From Cryobacterium sp. Y11 (GTDB taxonomy: Bacteria > Actinomycetota > Actinomycetes > Actinomycetales > Microbacteriaceae), in NCBI RefSeq assembly GCF_002929535.1, contig NZ_PJJO01000061.1, forward strand, positions 248,001 through 312,000: DNA of 64,000 nucleotides, given 5' to 3'. The translations under genes and the position numbers were made by a program. Each line of letters opens with the position of its first letter. Position 1 is the stretch's first letter. A model generated the notes under the pieces. The model was not told the origin of the DNA, ran no database searches, and was given only the letters and a program-made list of their open reading frames with translations. Below, in pieces: positions 17,684 to 27,096 of this stretch.

Positions 17684-18589
17684 ATGACAACGCCATCCGC
17701 TGATTGGTTTTATGCCCAGGGCTCTCTCGAGCGTGACGGTTGGGAATCTGTCGTCGACAAGTCCATCAGCGGATGGCGTTACACCGGCATCCGCGTCGCG
17801 GTCCTCGCCGCGGGAGACTCCGTGTCGCTCGCCGCAGAAGCGGTGGAACGTATCGTGGTGCCCCTCGCCGGGTCGTTCTCGGTGCGCTACACGCTCGCGG
17901 AGGAGACCGAGACGCGGGTGCAGGAGCTCGCCGGAAGAGCATCCGTTTTTCACGGACCCACAGACACCCTGTACCTCCCGACCGGCACCGCGCTGTCGAT
18001 CGAAGGTACTGGCCGTGTGGCGGTGGCCGAAGCGCCGACCGACCAGACACTTCCCGTGGCTTACATTCCGAAAACGGATGTCCCGATCGAGTTGCGTGGG
18101 GCCGGCCGGTCGAGCCGTCAGGTGCACAACTTCGGCACCCCGGCCAGCCTTGCGGCCGACCGGTTGATCGTGTGCGAGGTGATTACCCCGGCCGAGAACT
18201 GGTCGAGCTACCCGCCGCACAAGCACGACGAATACCGGGAGGGAGCGGAATCGAGCCTCGAGGAAATCTACTACTTCGAAACTGCCGTCACCCGCGGGCA
18301 AATCGCGCCGGAAACCGCGAGTCCGTTCGGGTTCATGCGCACCTACTCGTCCAAGACCGGAGACATCGACATCATGGCGGAGGTGCACACCGGCGACGTC
18401 GCCCTGGTGCCCTTTGGCTGGCACGGCCCCTGCGTCGCGGCCCCCGGCTACGACCTCTACTACCTCAACGTGATGGCCGGGCCCGATCCCGACCGCTCGT
18501 GGCGCATCAGCGATGATCCCGCGCACGGCTGGATTCGGGGCACCTGGTCAGGCCAGGAATTCGATTCCCGGCTTCCCTACAACTCATAA
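17684..18589 (+). CDS. iolB: 5-deoxy-glucuronate isomerase
   Basis: A 301-residue cupin-fold enzyme converting 5-deoxy-D-glucuronate to 2-deoxy-5-keto-D-gluconate. The metal-binding cluster PPHKHDE, followed by LEEIYYFE, sits near residue 180-205, and VPFGWHGPCVAAPGYDLYYL near the C-terminus is characteristic of IolB. ATG 17684 begins 3 nt after the iolA stop, so translation is coupled. Confidence 0.94.
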   Translation: MTTPSADWFYAQGSLERDGWESVVDKSISGWRYTGIRVAVLAAGDSVSLAAEAVERIVVPLAGSFSVRYTLAEETETRVQELAGRASVFHGPTDTLYLPTGTALSIEGTGRVAVAEAPTDQTLPVAYIPKTDVPIELRGAGRSSRQVHNFGTPASLAADRLIVCEVITPAENWSSYPPHKHDEYREGAESSLEEIYYFETAVTRGQIAPETASPFGFMRTYSSKTGDIDIMAEVHTGDVALVPFGWHGPCVAAPGYDLYYLNVMAGPDPDRSWRISDDPAHGWIRGTWSGQEFDSRLPYNS

Positions 18590-18638
18590 TCCGTTTTTTC
18601 CAGCAGCGACCGGCATCACCCTGAAAGGACACAACGCA

Positions 18639-20558
18639 GTGACTACTCGTCGCATGACAGTCAGCCAGGCCCTCATCGAGTTTTTGGCCCACCAGTATAC
18701 GGTCGACGGCGACGTGCGCGAGCGCACCATCGTGGGAACCTTTGGCATTTTTGGTCACGGAAACGTTGCCGGAATCGGCCAGGCCCTCAAACAGCTCTCG
18801 GTCGAGGACCCGACGCTGATGCCGTATCACCAGGCGCGCAATGAGCAGGGGATGGTGCACGAATCCATCGCCTACTCCCGCATGACCCGTCGCCGGTCCA
18901 CCTTTGCCTGCGCGTCATCCGTCGGCCCCGGCGCTACCAACATGTTGACCGGTGCGGCCGTGGCCACGACGAACCGGCTGCCCGTGCTGCTGCTGCCGGC
19001 CGACACCTTCGCCACCCGTGTCTCCGACCCGGTGCTGCAGCAGCTTGAGCTTCCGCACGACGCGAGCATGAGCGTCAACGACGCCTTCAAGCCGCTCTCG
19101 CGCTTCTTCGACCGGGTGAACCGTCCGGAACAGCTGTTCTCGGCCGCGCTCGGCGCCCTGCGCGTATTGACTGACCCGGTCGAGACCGGCGCCGTCACGA
19201 TCTCGCTCCCCGAAGACGTGCAGGCCGAACTCGTTGAGGTTCCGCGAGAATTCCTGGCCGACCGGGAATGGCACATTCGTCGCCCCCGCCCTGACCGCGG
19301 CATCATCGCCGAGGTTGCTCGGGCTATTTCCCGGGCCAAGCGCCCCATGATCGTCGCCGGCGGCGGCGTGCTCTACTCCGATGCCAGCGCTGCGCTTCGC
19401 GAATTCGTCGAAGCAACCGGCATCCCCGTTGGCATGTCCCAAGCCGGCGTTGGCTCGCTCAGCTGGGACCACGCCCAGAACCTCGGTTCGGTCGGTGCTA
19501 CGGGAACGACCGCCGCCAACCGTGCTGCGTCCGAGGCCGATCTGATCATCGGCATCGGCACGCGCTACAGTGACTTCACCGCCGCGAGCCGCACCGCGTT
19601 CCAGAACGCTGATGTGCGCTTCATCAACATCAACATCGCCTCCTTCGACGCTTTCAAGCACGGTAGCGCCATCCCTGTCGTAGCGGATGCCCGTGAGTCG
19701 CTGCTCGAGCTCACTGCCGCCCTGACCGGATTCCACGTCTCGGCCGATTTCGAGTCGGACTACACGCGCCACAAGGCCACCTGGGATGCTGCTGTTGACG
19801 AGTCCTTCGTGGACCGTCGCCGGTCACTTCCGAGTCAGTCGGAGATCATCGGCGCCGTGCAACAGGCCTCCGACCCCCGCGATGTCATCGTGTGTGCCGC
19901 CGGGTCGCTGCCGGGCGATCTGCACAAGCTGTGGCGCGTGCGCGACGACCTCGGCTACCACGTGGAATACGCCTTCTCCTGCATGGGCTACGAGGTCGCC
20001 GGCGGCATCGGAGTGGCGAGGGCCGACACTACGCGCGACTCCATCGTGATGGTGGGCGACGGCTCGTACCTCATGATGCACTCCGAGATCGTGTCGGCGG
20101 TTGCCGAGGGCATCAAATTCATCATCGTGCTGATCCAGAACCATGGCTACGCCTCGATCGGACACCTCAGCGAAGGCGTCGGATCGCAACGCTACGGAAC
20201 CCAGTACCGCTACCAGGACAAGGCGGGCAACAACTTCGAGCAGGGCGAAATTCTGCCGATCGACCTGGCGGCGAACGCCGCCAGCTACGGCCTGGATGTG
20301 ATTTCCATCGAACCCACCGCCAACGCGATCACCGACCTCGCCGCCGCCATGAAGACAGCCAAGGCTTCCACCCGGGCGACCATGATCCACATCAACAACG
20401 ATCCCCGGCTGTATGCCCCCGACGGCGAAGGTTGGTGGGACGTACCCGTCGCCGCAACGTCCACCCTCGATACCACCACTGCTGCGCGGGTCGACTACGT
20501 CGCACACAAAATCACCCAGAAGCCGCACCTTGGTGCCGGCGCCGTTGAAAGGAACTGA
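18639..20558 (+). CDS. iolD: 3D-(3,5/4)-trihydroxycyclohexane-1,2-dione acylhydrolase
   Basis: A 639-residue thiamine-diphosphate enzyme that hydrolytically opens the inositol-derived ring. Start set at GTG 18639 behind GAAAGGA; a longer in-frame reading from 18513 would run deep into iolB. IolD-typical TFGIFGHGNVAGIG is near the N-terminus. The ThDP/Mg site is the GDGSYLMMHSE to NHGY segment near residues 465-505. PSVGPGATNM appears as SSVGPGATNM near residue 90. It is 49 nt downstream of iolB and 2 nt upstream of iolE. Confidence 0.95.
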   Translation: MTTRRMTVSQALIEFLAHQYTVDGDVRERTIVGTFGIFGHGNVAGIGQALKQLSVEDPTLMPYHQARNEQGMVHESIAYSRMTRRRSTFACASSVGPGATNMLTGAAVATTNRLPVLLLPADTFATRVSDPVLQQLELPHDASMSVNDAFKPLSRFFDRVNRPEQLFSAALGALRVLTDPVETGAVTISLPEDVQAELVEVPREFLADREWHIRRPRPDRGIIAEVARAISRAKRPMIVAGGGVLYSDASAALREFVEATGIPVGMSQAGVGSLSWDHAQNLGSVGATGTTAANRAASEADLIIGIGTRYSDFTAASRTAFQNADVRFININIASFDAFKHGSAIPVVADARESLLELTAALTGFHVSADFESDYTRHKATWDAAVDESFVDRRRSLPSQSEIIGAVQQASDPRDVIVCAAGSLPGDLHKLWRVRDDLGYHVEYAFSCMGYEVAGGIGVARADTTRDSIVMVGDGSYLMMHSEIVSAVAEGIKFIIVLIQNHGYASIGHLSEGVGSQRYGTQYRYQDKAGNNFEQGEILPIDLAANAASYGLDVISIEPTANAITDLAAAMKTAKASTRATMIHINNDPRLYAPDGEGWWDVPVAATSTLDTTTAARVDYVAHKITQKPHLGAGAVERN

Positions 20559-20560
20559 AC

Positions 20561-21487
20561 ATGCCCTCGTCCCTCGTGACCACCGAGCAGCTGCGCATCG
20601 GTACCGCCCCCGATTCCTGGGGCGTTTGGTTTCCGAACGACCCCGGGCAAATCCCCTGGGAGCGCTTCCTCGACGAGGTGCAAAGCGCGGGCTATCACTG
20701 GCTCGAACTCGGCCCCTTCGGCTACCTACCCACCGACCCGGCACAACTCGAAGACGAGCTCGCCAAGCGGGACCTCAAGCTCTCCGCCGGCACGGTCTTC
20801 ACCGGCTTCCACAAGGGCGACGACCAGTGGAAGCGCGCCTGGGACCAAGCCCTCGACGTCGCCGGCCTCGTCTCCAAGCTCGGCGCCGAGCACCTCGTGG
20901 TGATCCCCGATTTGTGGCGCAGCGACGCCACGGCTGAGGTGCTCGAATCTCGTACGCTGGACACGGAACAGTGGGTCAAGCTCGCCGCCGGCCATGACAA
21001 GCTCGGCAAGGCCCTGCTCGAGGAATTCGGCATCAGCCAGCAGTTCCACTCCCACGCCGACAGCCACGTTGGCACCTACCGCGAGGTAGAGCGTTTTCTG
21101 GCCGAGACGAACCAGCAGTACACCAACCTGTGCCTGGACACCGGCCACTTCGCGTACTACCTTGGCGACAACCTCAAGCTCATCGAGGCCTACCCCGACC
21201 GCATCGGCTACCTGCACCTTAAGCAGGTCGAGCCGCACATCCTCGCCGAGGCGCTCAAGAACGACCTGCCATTCGCCGAGGCCGTCACCCGTGGTGTGAT
21301 GTGCGAACCGCCCCTGGGAGTGCCGGAACTCGGCCCGATCATCGAGGCCGTCAGCCGCATCAATCCCGACATCTTCGCCATCGTTGAGCAGGATATGTAC
21401 GGCTGCTCCATTGACAACGGCCTGCCCATCGCCACGCGCACGCGTGAGCACATCTTCGGCTGCACGCTCGCTGCGCGCATCCGCTAA
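20561..21487 (+). CDS. iolE: Inosose dehydratase (myo-inosose-2 dehydratase)
   Basis: A 308-residue TIM-barrel of the AP endonuclease family 2 fold that removes water from scyllo-inosose. IGTAPDSWGVWFPNDP at the N-terminus and LCLDTGHFAYY in the middle are IolE hallmarks; Glu, Asp and His residues in these and in VEQDMYG are expected metal ligands. ATG 20561 follows GAAAGGAACTGAAC, two bases after the iolD stop. Confidence 0.95.
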   Translation: MPSSLVTTEQLRIGTAPDSWGVWFPNDPGQIPWERFLDEVQSAGYHWLELGPFGYLPTDPAQLEDELAKRDLKLSAGTVFTGFHKGDDQWKRAWDQALDVAGLVSKLGAEHLVVIPDLWRSDATAEVLESRTLDTEQWVKLAAGHDKLGKALLEEFGISQQFHSHADSHVGTYREVERFLAETNQQYTNLCLDTGHFAYYLGDNLKLIEAYPDRIGYLHLKQVEPHILAEALKNDLPFAEAVTRGVMCEPPLGVPELGPIIEAVSRINPDIFAIVEQDMYGCSIDNGLPIATRTREHIFGCTLAARIR

Positions 21488-21515
21488 TAATTCGTCACTC
21501 ATAGAGGGTAGAACC

Positions 21516-22526
21516 ATGACAGATCTTCGTATTGCCGTTGTCGGCGCCGGCCAGATGGGTGCGGACCACATCAACCGCATCACCGAGCGCATTGTAGGCG
21601 CGAGCGTCAGTGTTGTCGTTGAGCCGGATGCCGCGCGCGGCGCTGCGGCGGCGGCCCACGCACCGGGGGCGGTCGCCCTGGGCAGCTTCGCCGAGGCACT
21701 CAACCGTGATGATATCGATGCCGTTCTCGTTGCCACGCCCGGCCAGTTCCATGAAACCGTACTGCTGCCGGCGCTCGCGGCCGGCCTGCCCATCCTGTGC
21801 GAGAAGCCGCTCACGCAAGACCCCGTGTCGTCGCTTCGGGTGCTCGAAGCCGAGCAGACCGGCGGCAAGAATCTCATCCAGGTGGGCTTCATGCGCCGCT
21901 TCGATCGCGAGTACATGCAATTGCGCGAACTCATCGAGACCGGTGACGCTGGAGCCCTGCTTGCGATGCACTGCGCGCATCGCAACCCCACTACCAGTGA
22001 GGGCTACACCGACAGCATGCTCATCACCGACTCGGTCGTGCACGAGATCGACGTGGTGCGCTACCTTACCGACTCGCCGATCGTGGCAGTGGAGGTCAAG
22101 CGCCCCAAGCGCAACTCCCTCGCGCCGAGCTGGCTCAACGACCCCATCCTCGTGCTGCTCGAGACCGAGTCCGGAATTCTCGTCGATGTCGAGATGAACG
22201 TGAATGTTCAGTTTGGCTACCAGGTGAAGACCGAGGCCGTGTTCGAGAAGGGCGTTGCCGAAATCGGTCGCACGGCCGGCCTCACCCGCTGGCAGGATGG
22301 CCGCATCTTCGGTGAGGAGCACACGACCTTCAAGACCCGCTTTGCCGACGCGTACGACGCGCAAATTCAGCGCTGGGTGAACGCCACCAAGCGCGGCGAG
22401 ATAGACGGTCCGAGTGCGTGGGACGGCTACCTTGTCGCCGCGTCCTGCGAGGCCGGCGTCAAGGCCCAGCAGACCGGCGAGCGTGAAGAGGTCGTTTACG
22501 TGCCGCGCCCCGTTTTCTACAACTAG
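21516..22526 (+). CDS. iolG: myo-Inositol 2-dehydrogenase
   Basis: A 336-residue Gfo/Idh/MocA oxidoreductase. Start ATG 21516 follows AGAGGGT and places the Rossmann motif VVGAGQMGADH at residues 8-18. LCEKPLT (about residue 93) holds the conserved catalytic Lys, and the HEIDVVRYL segment (near 175) the His/Asp pair. Expected reaction is NAD-dependent oxidation of myo-inositol to 2-keto-myo-inositol. Position between iolE and iolH identifies it as the operon iolG; two more family members lie downstream and may accept other inositol isomers. Confidence 0.9.
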   Translation: MTDLRIAVVGAGQMGADHINRITERIVGASVSVVVEPDAARGAAAAAHAPGAVALGSFAEALNRDDIDAVLVATPGQFHETVLLPALAAGLPILCEKPLTQDPVSSLRVLEAEQTGGKNLIQVGFMRRFDREYMQLRELIETGDAGALLAMHCAHRNPTTSEGYTDSMLITDSVVHEIDVVRYLTDSPIVAVEVKRPKRNSLAPSWLNDPILVLLETESGILVDVEMNVNVQFGYQVKTEAVFEKGVAEIGRTAGLTRWQDGRIFGEEHTTFKTRFADAYDAQIQRWVNATKRGEIDGPSAWDGYLVAASCEAGVKAQQTGEREEVVYVPRPVFYN

Positions 22527-22556
22527 CCTTTACCCTCCCGTTACGAAAGGCTAGCC

Positions 22557-23450
22557 GTGAAGATCGCGCTCGACCCGACCCCATTCCACCACTCGCACTC
22601 GCTGCTCGAGTTTCCCCGCCTCGCGGCGGACCTCGGCTATGAGTGGCTGCAACTCACGCCGCACGCCGACTTCATCCCGTTCTTCAACCACCCGAAGGCC
22701 GACGACGAGCTCGTGCAGGCCTTTAAGAAGGCGTGCACTGATGCTGGGGTGGGCGTCGCATCCGTTCTGCCGGTTTTGCGATGGTCTGGGCCAGACGAAG
22801 ATGCCAGGGAGGCGGCGGTGCGCTATTGGAAGCGCGCGATCCAGATCACGGTCGAGCTCGAGGTCGATACGATGAACACGGAGTTCAACGGTCGTCCCGA
22901 GCTCGCGGAACAATCGGAACGAGCGTTCTATCGGTCGATGGAGGAGCTCGTTCCGATCATCGAGCACGAAGGAATCCGCGTGTTGATCGACCCGCACCCC
23001 GACGACTTTGTCGAAGACGGCCTCGCCGCGCTGCGCGTGATTCGCGGCATCAACTCGAAGAACTTCGGGTTTGTCTACGTGGCGTCGCACACGTTCCACT
23101 ACGGCAATAGCCCGCTGGAGATTATGCGTGCCGCCGGAGATAAGCTCGCCCTGGTGCATATCTCGGACACCATGGATCACACGGCTTCGCACGGCCTGCG
23201 CTACATCACCAACCCGCCCGGAAACGCCGTGCGGGTGCACCAGCACCTGAAAATGGGTGACGGCGACGTGAACTGGCCGGAATTCTTCGGGGGGCTCAGG
23301 GAAATCGGGTTTCTCGATCGCGACGACACCGTGATGGTGTCGAGCGTGTTCGCGGAAGACGAGACGGCCGCGGAGACCGCCATCTACCAGCGCGAAACCA
23401 TGACGGATGCCGTTGCCTCAATCAAGCGGTCGGCCTCTGAGGAAGCCTAA
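22557..23450 (+). CDS. iolH: Sugar phosphate isomerase/epimerase, IolH-like
   Basis: A 297-residue TIM-barrel (AP endonuclease 2 superfamily) protein starting at GTG 22557 behind GAAAGG. The N-terminal KIALDPTPFHHSHSLLEFPR and later RVLIDPHPDDFVEDG are typical of IolH. Its biochemical role in inositol catabolism is not settled in the literature I know. It closes the main operon before the tautomerase. Confidence 0.88.
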   Translation: MKIALDPTPFHHSHSLLEFPRLAADLGYEWLQLTPHADFIPFFNHPKADDELVQAFKKACTDAGVGVASVLPVLRWSGPDEDAREAAVRYWKRAIQITVELEVDTMNTEFNGRPELAEQSERAFYRSMEELVPIIEHEGIRVLIDPHPDDFVEDGLAALRVIRGINSKNFGFVYVASHTFHYGNSPLEIMRAAGDKLALVHISDTMDHTASHGLRYITNPPGNAVRVHQHLKMGDGDVNWPEFFGGLREIGFLDRDDTVMVSSVFAEDETAAETAIYQRETMTDAVASIKRSASEEA

Positions 23451-23510
23451 TTCTGGTTGGAAGAGCCGCGCACTCACGAGCGTACCGAATTCGCAATTTC
23501 TGGAGAACCC

Positions 23511-23945
23511 ATGCCCCTTGTTCGCATCGACCACAGTGAAGCCCGCACAAACTCCGCCGAGGTCGCCAACGCCGTGCACGTCGCCATCGTCGCCGTCTAC
23601 GGCATACCCGTCCGTGACCGCTTCCAGGTTGTAACTGTTCGCCCGGCGGCGACGATTATCGCCGAAGATGCCGGTCTCGGTTTCGAGCGGACCGATCCGG
23701 TGATCATCCAGATCTTCACGCAACGCGGTCGCAGCGGCGAAGAGAAGCAGGCCCTCTACAGCGAGATCGCCGTGCGCCTTGCAGCGGTCGGTGTTGCGGG
23801 GGAAGACGTGTTCATCGGCTACGTCGAGAACGGTCCGCAGGATTGGTCCTTCGGGTTCGGACGCGCGCAGTACCTCACAGGCGAGCTCGCCATCCCTGCC
23901 CAGCCCGTAGATTCGGTGCATTTGACAGGACATACTGTCATATGA
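23511..23945 (+). CDS. Tautomerase superfamily protein with N-terminal Pro
   Basis: A 144-residue protein with ATG 23511 behind TGGAGAA. The start is fixed by MPLVRIDHSE: removal of Met would expose the catalytic Pro1 of the tautomerase superfamily. Length is about twice a 4-OT subunit, and RFQVVTVRPAATIIAEDAG and VFIGYVENGPQDWSFGFG fit the tautomerase_2 (PF14552) group. Located 60 nt after iolH and in the same direction, it is probably transcribed with the iol operon. It may act on a keto-inositol or diketone intermediate, but no substrate is shown. Confidence 0.82.
   Translation: MPLVRIDHSEARTNSAEVANAVHVAIVAVYGIPVRDRFQVVTVRPAATIIAEDAGLGFERTDPVIIQIFTQRGRSGEEKQALYSEIAVRLAAVGVAGEDVFIGYVENGPQDWSFGFGRAQYLTGELAIPAQPVDSVHLTGHTVI
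23922..23935. promoter_or_regulatory. Putative IolR operator, site 2 (upstream of iolT)
   Basis: TTGACAGGACATAC on the plus strand is the exact reverse complement of the 14-mer GTATGTCCTGTCAA at 29370-29383. It lies about 70 bp before the iolT start and overlaps the 3' end of the tautomerase gene. Confidence 0.68.
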
Positions 23946-24004
23946 GATTATAACGTGAACATATTGTGGGCTACATCGCGGTGGTCCCAGACATAGGAGT
24001 CGAA

Positions 24005-25474
24005 ATGACGAGTTCCGATACACATAGTGGGACGTTCAGCACGCCACGCGCCTTGCCTCCGCTGACACCCGGCCCATACCGCAGGCGCCTCGGCGTCGTC
24101 GCACTCATCGCCACGTTCGGCGGCCTGCTCTTTGGCTATGACACGGGCGTCATCAATGGTGCCCTGCGCCCGATGTCTGAAGAGCTGGGGCTGACCGCTT
24201 TCACGGAGGGTGTCGTCACCAGTTCGCTCGTGTTCGCCGCGGCGATCGGTGCCCTTGTCGGCGGTCACATTGCCGACTCGTGGGGTCGCCGCAAGACGAT
24301 CATCCTGCTCGCGACGCTTTTCTTCATCGGAGCGCTGGTTTGCGTGTTCACGCCTAGCTTCGAAATCCTGGTGGTGGGACGCGTTCTCCTCGGGCTTGCG
24401 GTTGGTGGAGCCTCCGGTGTCGTGCCGGTGTACCTCGCGGAGATGGCACCGTACGAGATCCGCGGATCGCTGGCCGGCCGCAACGAACTCATGATTGTTG
24501 TCGGCCAGCTGGCGGCGTTCATCGTTAATGCGTTCATCGGCACGATCTGGGGTGACGTTCCGGGTGTCTGGCGCATCATGTTGGCGGTCTGCGTCCTCCC
24601 CGCGATCGCCCTCTTTTTCGGGATGTTACGGATGCCCGAGTCCCCACGTTGGCTCGTGGAAAAGGGCCGCAGTGACGAGGCACTCACAATCCTCCGAACC
24701 ATTCGCCCAGAGAATCGTGCTGAGGCCGAACTCGCCGACATGGAGGACCTCGCCAGTGTAGAGGGCGAGACGCACCAGACCGGCTGGCGTTCGATCCTCA
24801 CCAATAAGAACCTTGTCCGCATCCTGCTCATCGGGGTTGGAATGGGCGTAGCCCAGCAGCTCACCGGAATCAACTCGATCATGTACTTCGGGCAGACCGT
24901 ACTCATTGAATCCGGCTTCAGTCAGAATGCTGCGCTCATCGCCAATGTCGCCCCCGGCGTGATCGCGGTCGTCGGTGGTCTGCTCGCCCTGGCAATGATA
25001 GACCGCATCAGCCGCCGTAAGACGTTTATCATCGGCTTTGCGCTGACCACCACGTGCCACCTGCTGATCGGGTTTTCATCACTGATGCTGCCCGTTGGAA
25101 ACCCGATCCGTCCCTACATCATCCTGTTCCTGGTCGTAGCGTTCGTCGGCTCCATGCAGACATTCCTCAACGTTGCCGTGTGGGTCTATCTGTCGGAGAT
25201 CTTCCCGCTGCACATGCGCGGCTTCGGCATCGGCGTGTCGATCTTTGCCCTGTGGGTGACGAACGGGTTCCTCTCGCTGTACTTCCTCACCCTGGTGGAG
25301 GCTGCAGGCATCACGGGGACATTCTTCCTGTTCGCCGCGGTCGGGGCCATCGCTCTGGTCTTCGTGGCAACCCAAACGCCGGAGACCCGTGGTCGCACCC
25401 TCGAGGAGCTCGAGGAAAGCGTGACGACCGGCGCGATTTACACGGTATCGACCAAACGGTCTCTGGGTCGCTGA
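24005..25474 (+). CDS. iolT: myo-Inositol/sugar MFS transporter
   Basis: A 489-residue major facilitator of the sugar porter family with 12 predicted helices. ATG 24005 is chosen for the AGGAG at 23995-23999. Diagnostic motifs are GYDTGVINGAL in helix 1, DSWGRRK in loop 2-3, PESPRWL after helix 6, QQLTGINSIMYFG in helix 7 and PETRGRTLEELE after helix 12. Context within the iol island and its own operator make myo-inositol the likely substrate, as for C. glutamicum IolT1/2; a hexose role cannot be excluded. Confidence 0.9.
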   Translation: MTSSDTHSGTFSTPRALPPLTPGPYRRRLGVVALIATFGGLLFGYDTGVINGALRPMSEELGLTAFTEGVVTSSLVFAAAIGALVGGHIADSWGRRKTIILLATLFFIGALVCVFTPSFEILVVGRVLLGLAVGGASGVVPVYLAEMAPYEIRGSLAGRNELMIVVGQLAAFIVNAFIGTIWGDVPGVWRIMLAVCVLPAIALFFGMLRMPESPRWLVEKGRSDEALTILRTIRPENRAEAELADMEDLASVEGETHQTGWRSILTNKNLVRILLIGVGMGVAQQLTGINSIMYFGQTVLIESGFSQNAALIANVAPGVIAVVGGLLALAMIDRISRRKTFIIGFALTTTCHLLIGFSSLMLPVGNPIRPYIILFLVVAFVGSMQTFLNVAVWVYLSEIFPLHMRGFGIGVSIFALWVTNGFLSLYFLTLVEAAGITGTFFLFAAVGAIALVFVATQTPETRGRTLEELEESVTTGAIYTVSTKRSLGR

Positions 25475-25498
25475 CACAACTGACCCGCACGGAAGAAG

Positions 25499-25529
25499 CC
25501 GACCCGCTCGTCCCGGACGAGTGGGTCGG
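25499..25529 (+). terminator. Hairpin after iolT, probable terminator
   Basis: A near-perfect 15-bp stem (CCGACCCGCTCGTCC against GGACGAGTGGGTCGG, one G-T pair) directly follows the iolT stop. No T-tract is present, so the terminator call is tentative. Confidence 0.5.
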
Positions 25530-25676
25530 TGTATGCCTGTTCACCGGTGGTTACGGCTCCGGCGGAGCTTGATCGCGCGCACATCGTGTTCCAGGGTGCG
25601 TGCGGATTCAGCCGATCGATCGAGCGGACTTCTTCATCTGACAAGATCGCACGCACCGCGACCGTGAAAGGACTTG

Positions 25677-26948
25677 ATGTTTAGGAAAAGTGACGGTCAG
25701 GCTTTGCTCGCCACAGTTGACAGCCAGGTTGCGGTGAAACGTACCGTGGCACTCATTGCTCTCGCCCTTGGTGGTTTTGCAATCGGCTGCTCTGAGTTCG
25801 TTGGAATCGGCCTGCTGCCTGAGATCGCTTCCGAATTTTGGCCCTCGCTTGCCGTAGCGAATCCCGAGGCGGCAAACGCCGAGGCTGCGCGATTCATATC
25901 CTTTTACGCGGTCGGTGTTGTGATCGGTGGCCCAATTCTCGGTGCGTTGGCGGCCCGCACCAATCCGCGACCTTTTCTGCTGGTCTTGTTGATCGCGATG
26001 GGCGTCGGCACCGCATTGACGGCAATAATGCCTGCAATCGCACTGTTGCTGGGGTTCCGGGTGCTGTCGGCGATTCCCCATGCGGCCTTCTTCGGCGTTG
26101 CCGCCATTGCGGGGGGCCGATTGATGGGAAAAGGCCATGAGGGTCGTGGCGTAGGGCTAGTACTTGGTGGTCTTGCCTTCGCAAACGTCGTTGGAGTACC
26201 ACTCGCGACCTGGATCGGCTACGAATTTGGCTGGCGCCTCTGCTACCTCATCATCGGAGTGCTTTTTCTTGTCGCATTCGTGGGCGTGTTGTATGGGCTC
26301 CCGTCGTATGCACTGGATCGCCGAGTATCGCTGCGCCGATCTCTTGGAGTCTTCGCAACGCCCCGCCTATGGTTTGTACTTGCTATGGGCGCTGCTAGTT
26401 CCGCTGGCATTTTTGCGGTCATCACGTACACCGCGCCACTCTTGGTCGACCAGGCAGGTGTGAGCCGGGCGGCCCTCCCATGGGTCCTCGTCATCCTCGG
26501 TATCGGCATGACGCTTGGCAACGCGTTGGGGGGTATTGTGGCAGATATTCGCATGAGTTTAGCAATGTGGATGGCATTCCTCACCGCCGCCGCAGGTTTC
26601 GCCGTGCTGCTGGTTTGGATCGACACACCCGTAGGCTCCATCGCGGGGCTGACTCTCCTCATGTTTGCTTTGAGTGGAATTTCTCCCTTCACCCAGCTGA
26701 GCCTCATGAATGCCGCAGGCGACAATCCTTCGATGGGAGGAACTCTAAACTCGTCCTGCATGAACCTCGGAAACGCGGCAGGTGCCACTCTGGGCGGACT
26801 TGTGATCGCCTCGGGCATCGGCTTCTCAGCATTGGTCGGGATGGGCATCGCTCTGGCCTTCATCGGGTTCTTGTTGGCACTGAGAATTATGCGATCACCA
26901 CGACGCTCAATCGACCAAAAAGCTGTAGGCGCTCTTTCCGCGCAATAA
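25677..26948 (+). CDS. MFS transporter, DHA1/AraJ-like
   Basis: A 423-residue 12-helix major facilitator. ATG 25677 is 4 nt after GAAAGGA; the adjacent TTG at 25674 is too close to that site. FAIGCSEFVGIGLLPEIA in the first helix is typical of the AraJ/YdhP/PbuE-like DHA1 branch of sugar or purine efflux and uptake proteins. Its place between iolT and the divergent inositol genes suggests handling of a sugar or polyol. It has no nearby copy of the iol operator motif, so co-regulation is unproven. Confidence 0.82.
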   Translation: MFRKSDGQALLATVDSQVAVKRTVALIALALGGFAIGCSEFVGIGLLPEIASEFWPSLAVANPEAANAEAARFISFYAVGVVIGGPILGALAARTNPRPFLLVLLIAMGVGTALTAIMPAIALLLGFRVLSAIPHAAFFGVAAIAGGRLMGKGHEGRGVGLVLGGLAFANVVGVPLATWIGYEFGWRLCYLIIGVLFLVAFVGVLYGLPSYALDRRVSLRRSLGVFATPRLWFVLAMGAASSAGIFAVITYTAPLLVDQAGVSRAALPWVLVILGIGMTLGNALGGIVADIRMSLAMWMAFLTAAAGFAVLLVWIDTPVGSIAGLTLLMFALSGISPFTQLSLMNAAGDNPSMGGTLNSSCMNLGNAAGATLGGLVIASGIGFSALVGMGIALAFIGFLLALRIMRSPRRSIDQKAVGALSAQ

Positions 26949-27003
26949 GAATAACGATCTGGGTTTCGATGCGCTTGCTAATCGAATCAGTAGAGGGTAG
27001 CCA

Positions 27004-27096
27004 AGCGATCACGCGACCAGCGAATGCTGAAGTGCGGCATCCGCTGGTCGCTCAGCGATCACGCGACCAGCGAATCCTGAAGTGCGGCATCCGCTG
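27004..27096. repeat. 50-bp-period tandem duplication at the 3' end of a TIM-barrel gene
   Basis: A 43-bp unit at 27004-27046 recurs at 27054-27096 with one mismatch (27026 G, 27076 C). The second copy encodes the last residues and stop of the minus-strand isomerase gene; the first copy lies just beyond the stop. An 8-bp inverted repeat (CTGGTCGC/GCGACCAG, 27044-27070) bridges the copies and could form a hairpin past the stop. Confidence 0.9.

Noticed and set aside
16190..18526. A 778-codon open frame antisense to iolA and iolB
   Set aside because: It mirrors the codon bias of the sense genes, has no recognisable domain, and iolA/iolB are certain. It is a high-GC antisense artefact.
19824..22364. 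Several 280-420-codon minus-strand frames across iolD, iolE and iolG
   Set aside because: No domains and no ribosome sites; they run through unambiguous operon genes.
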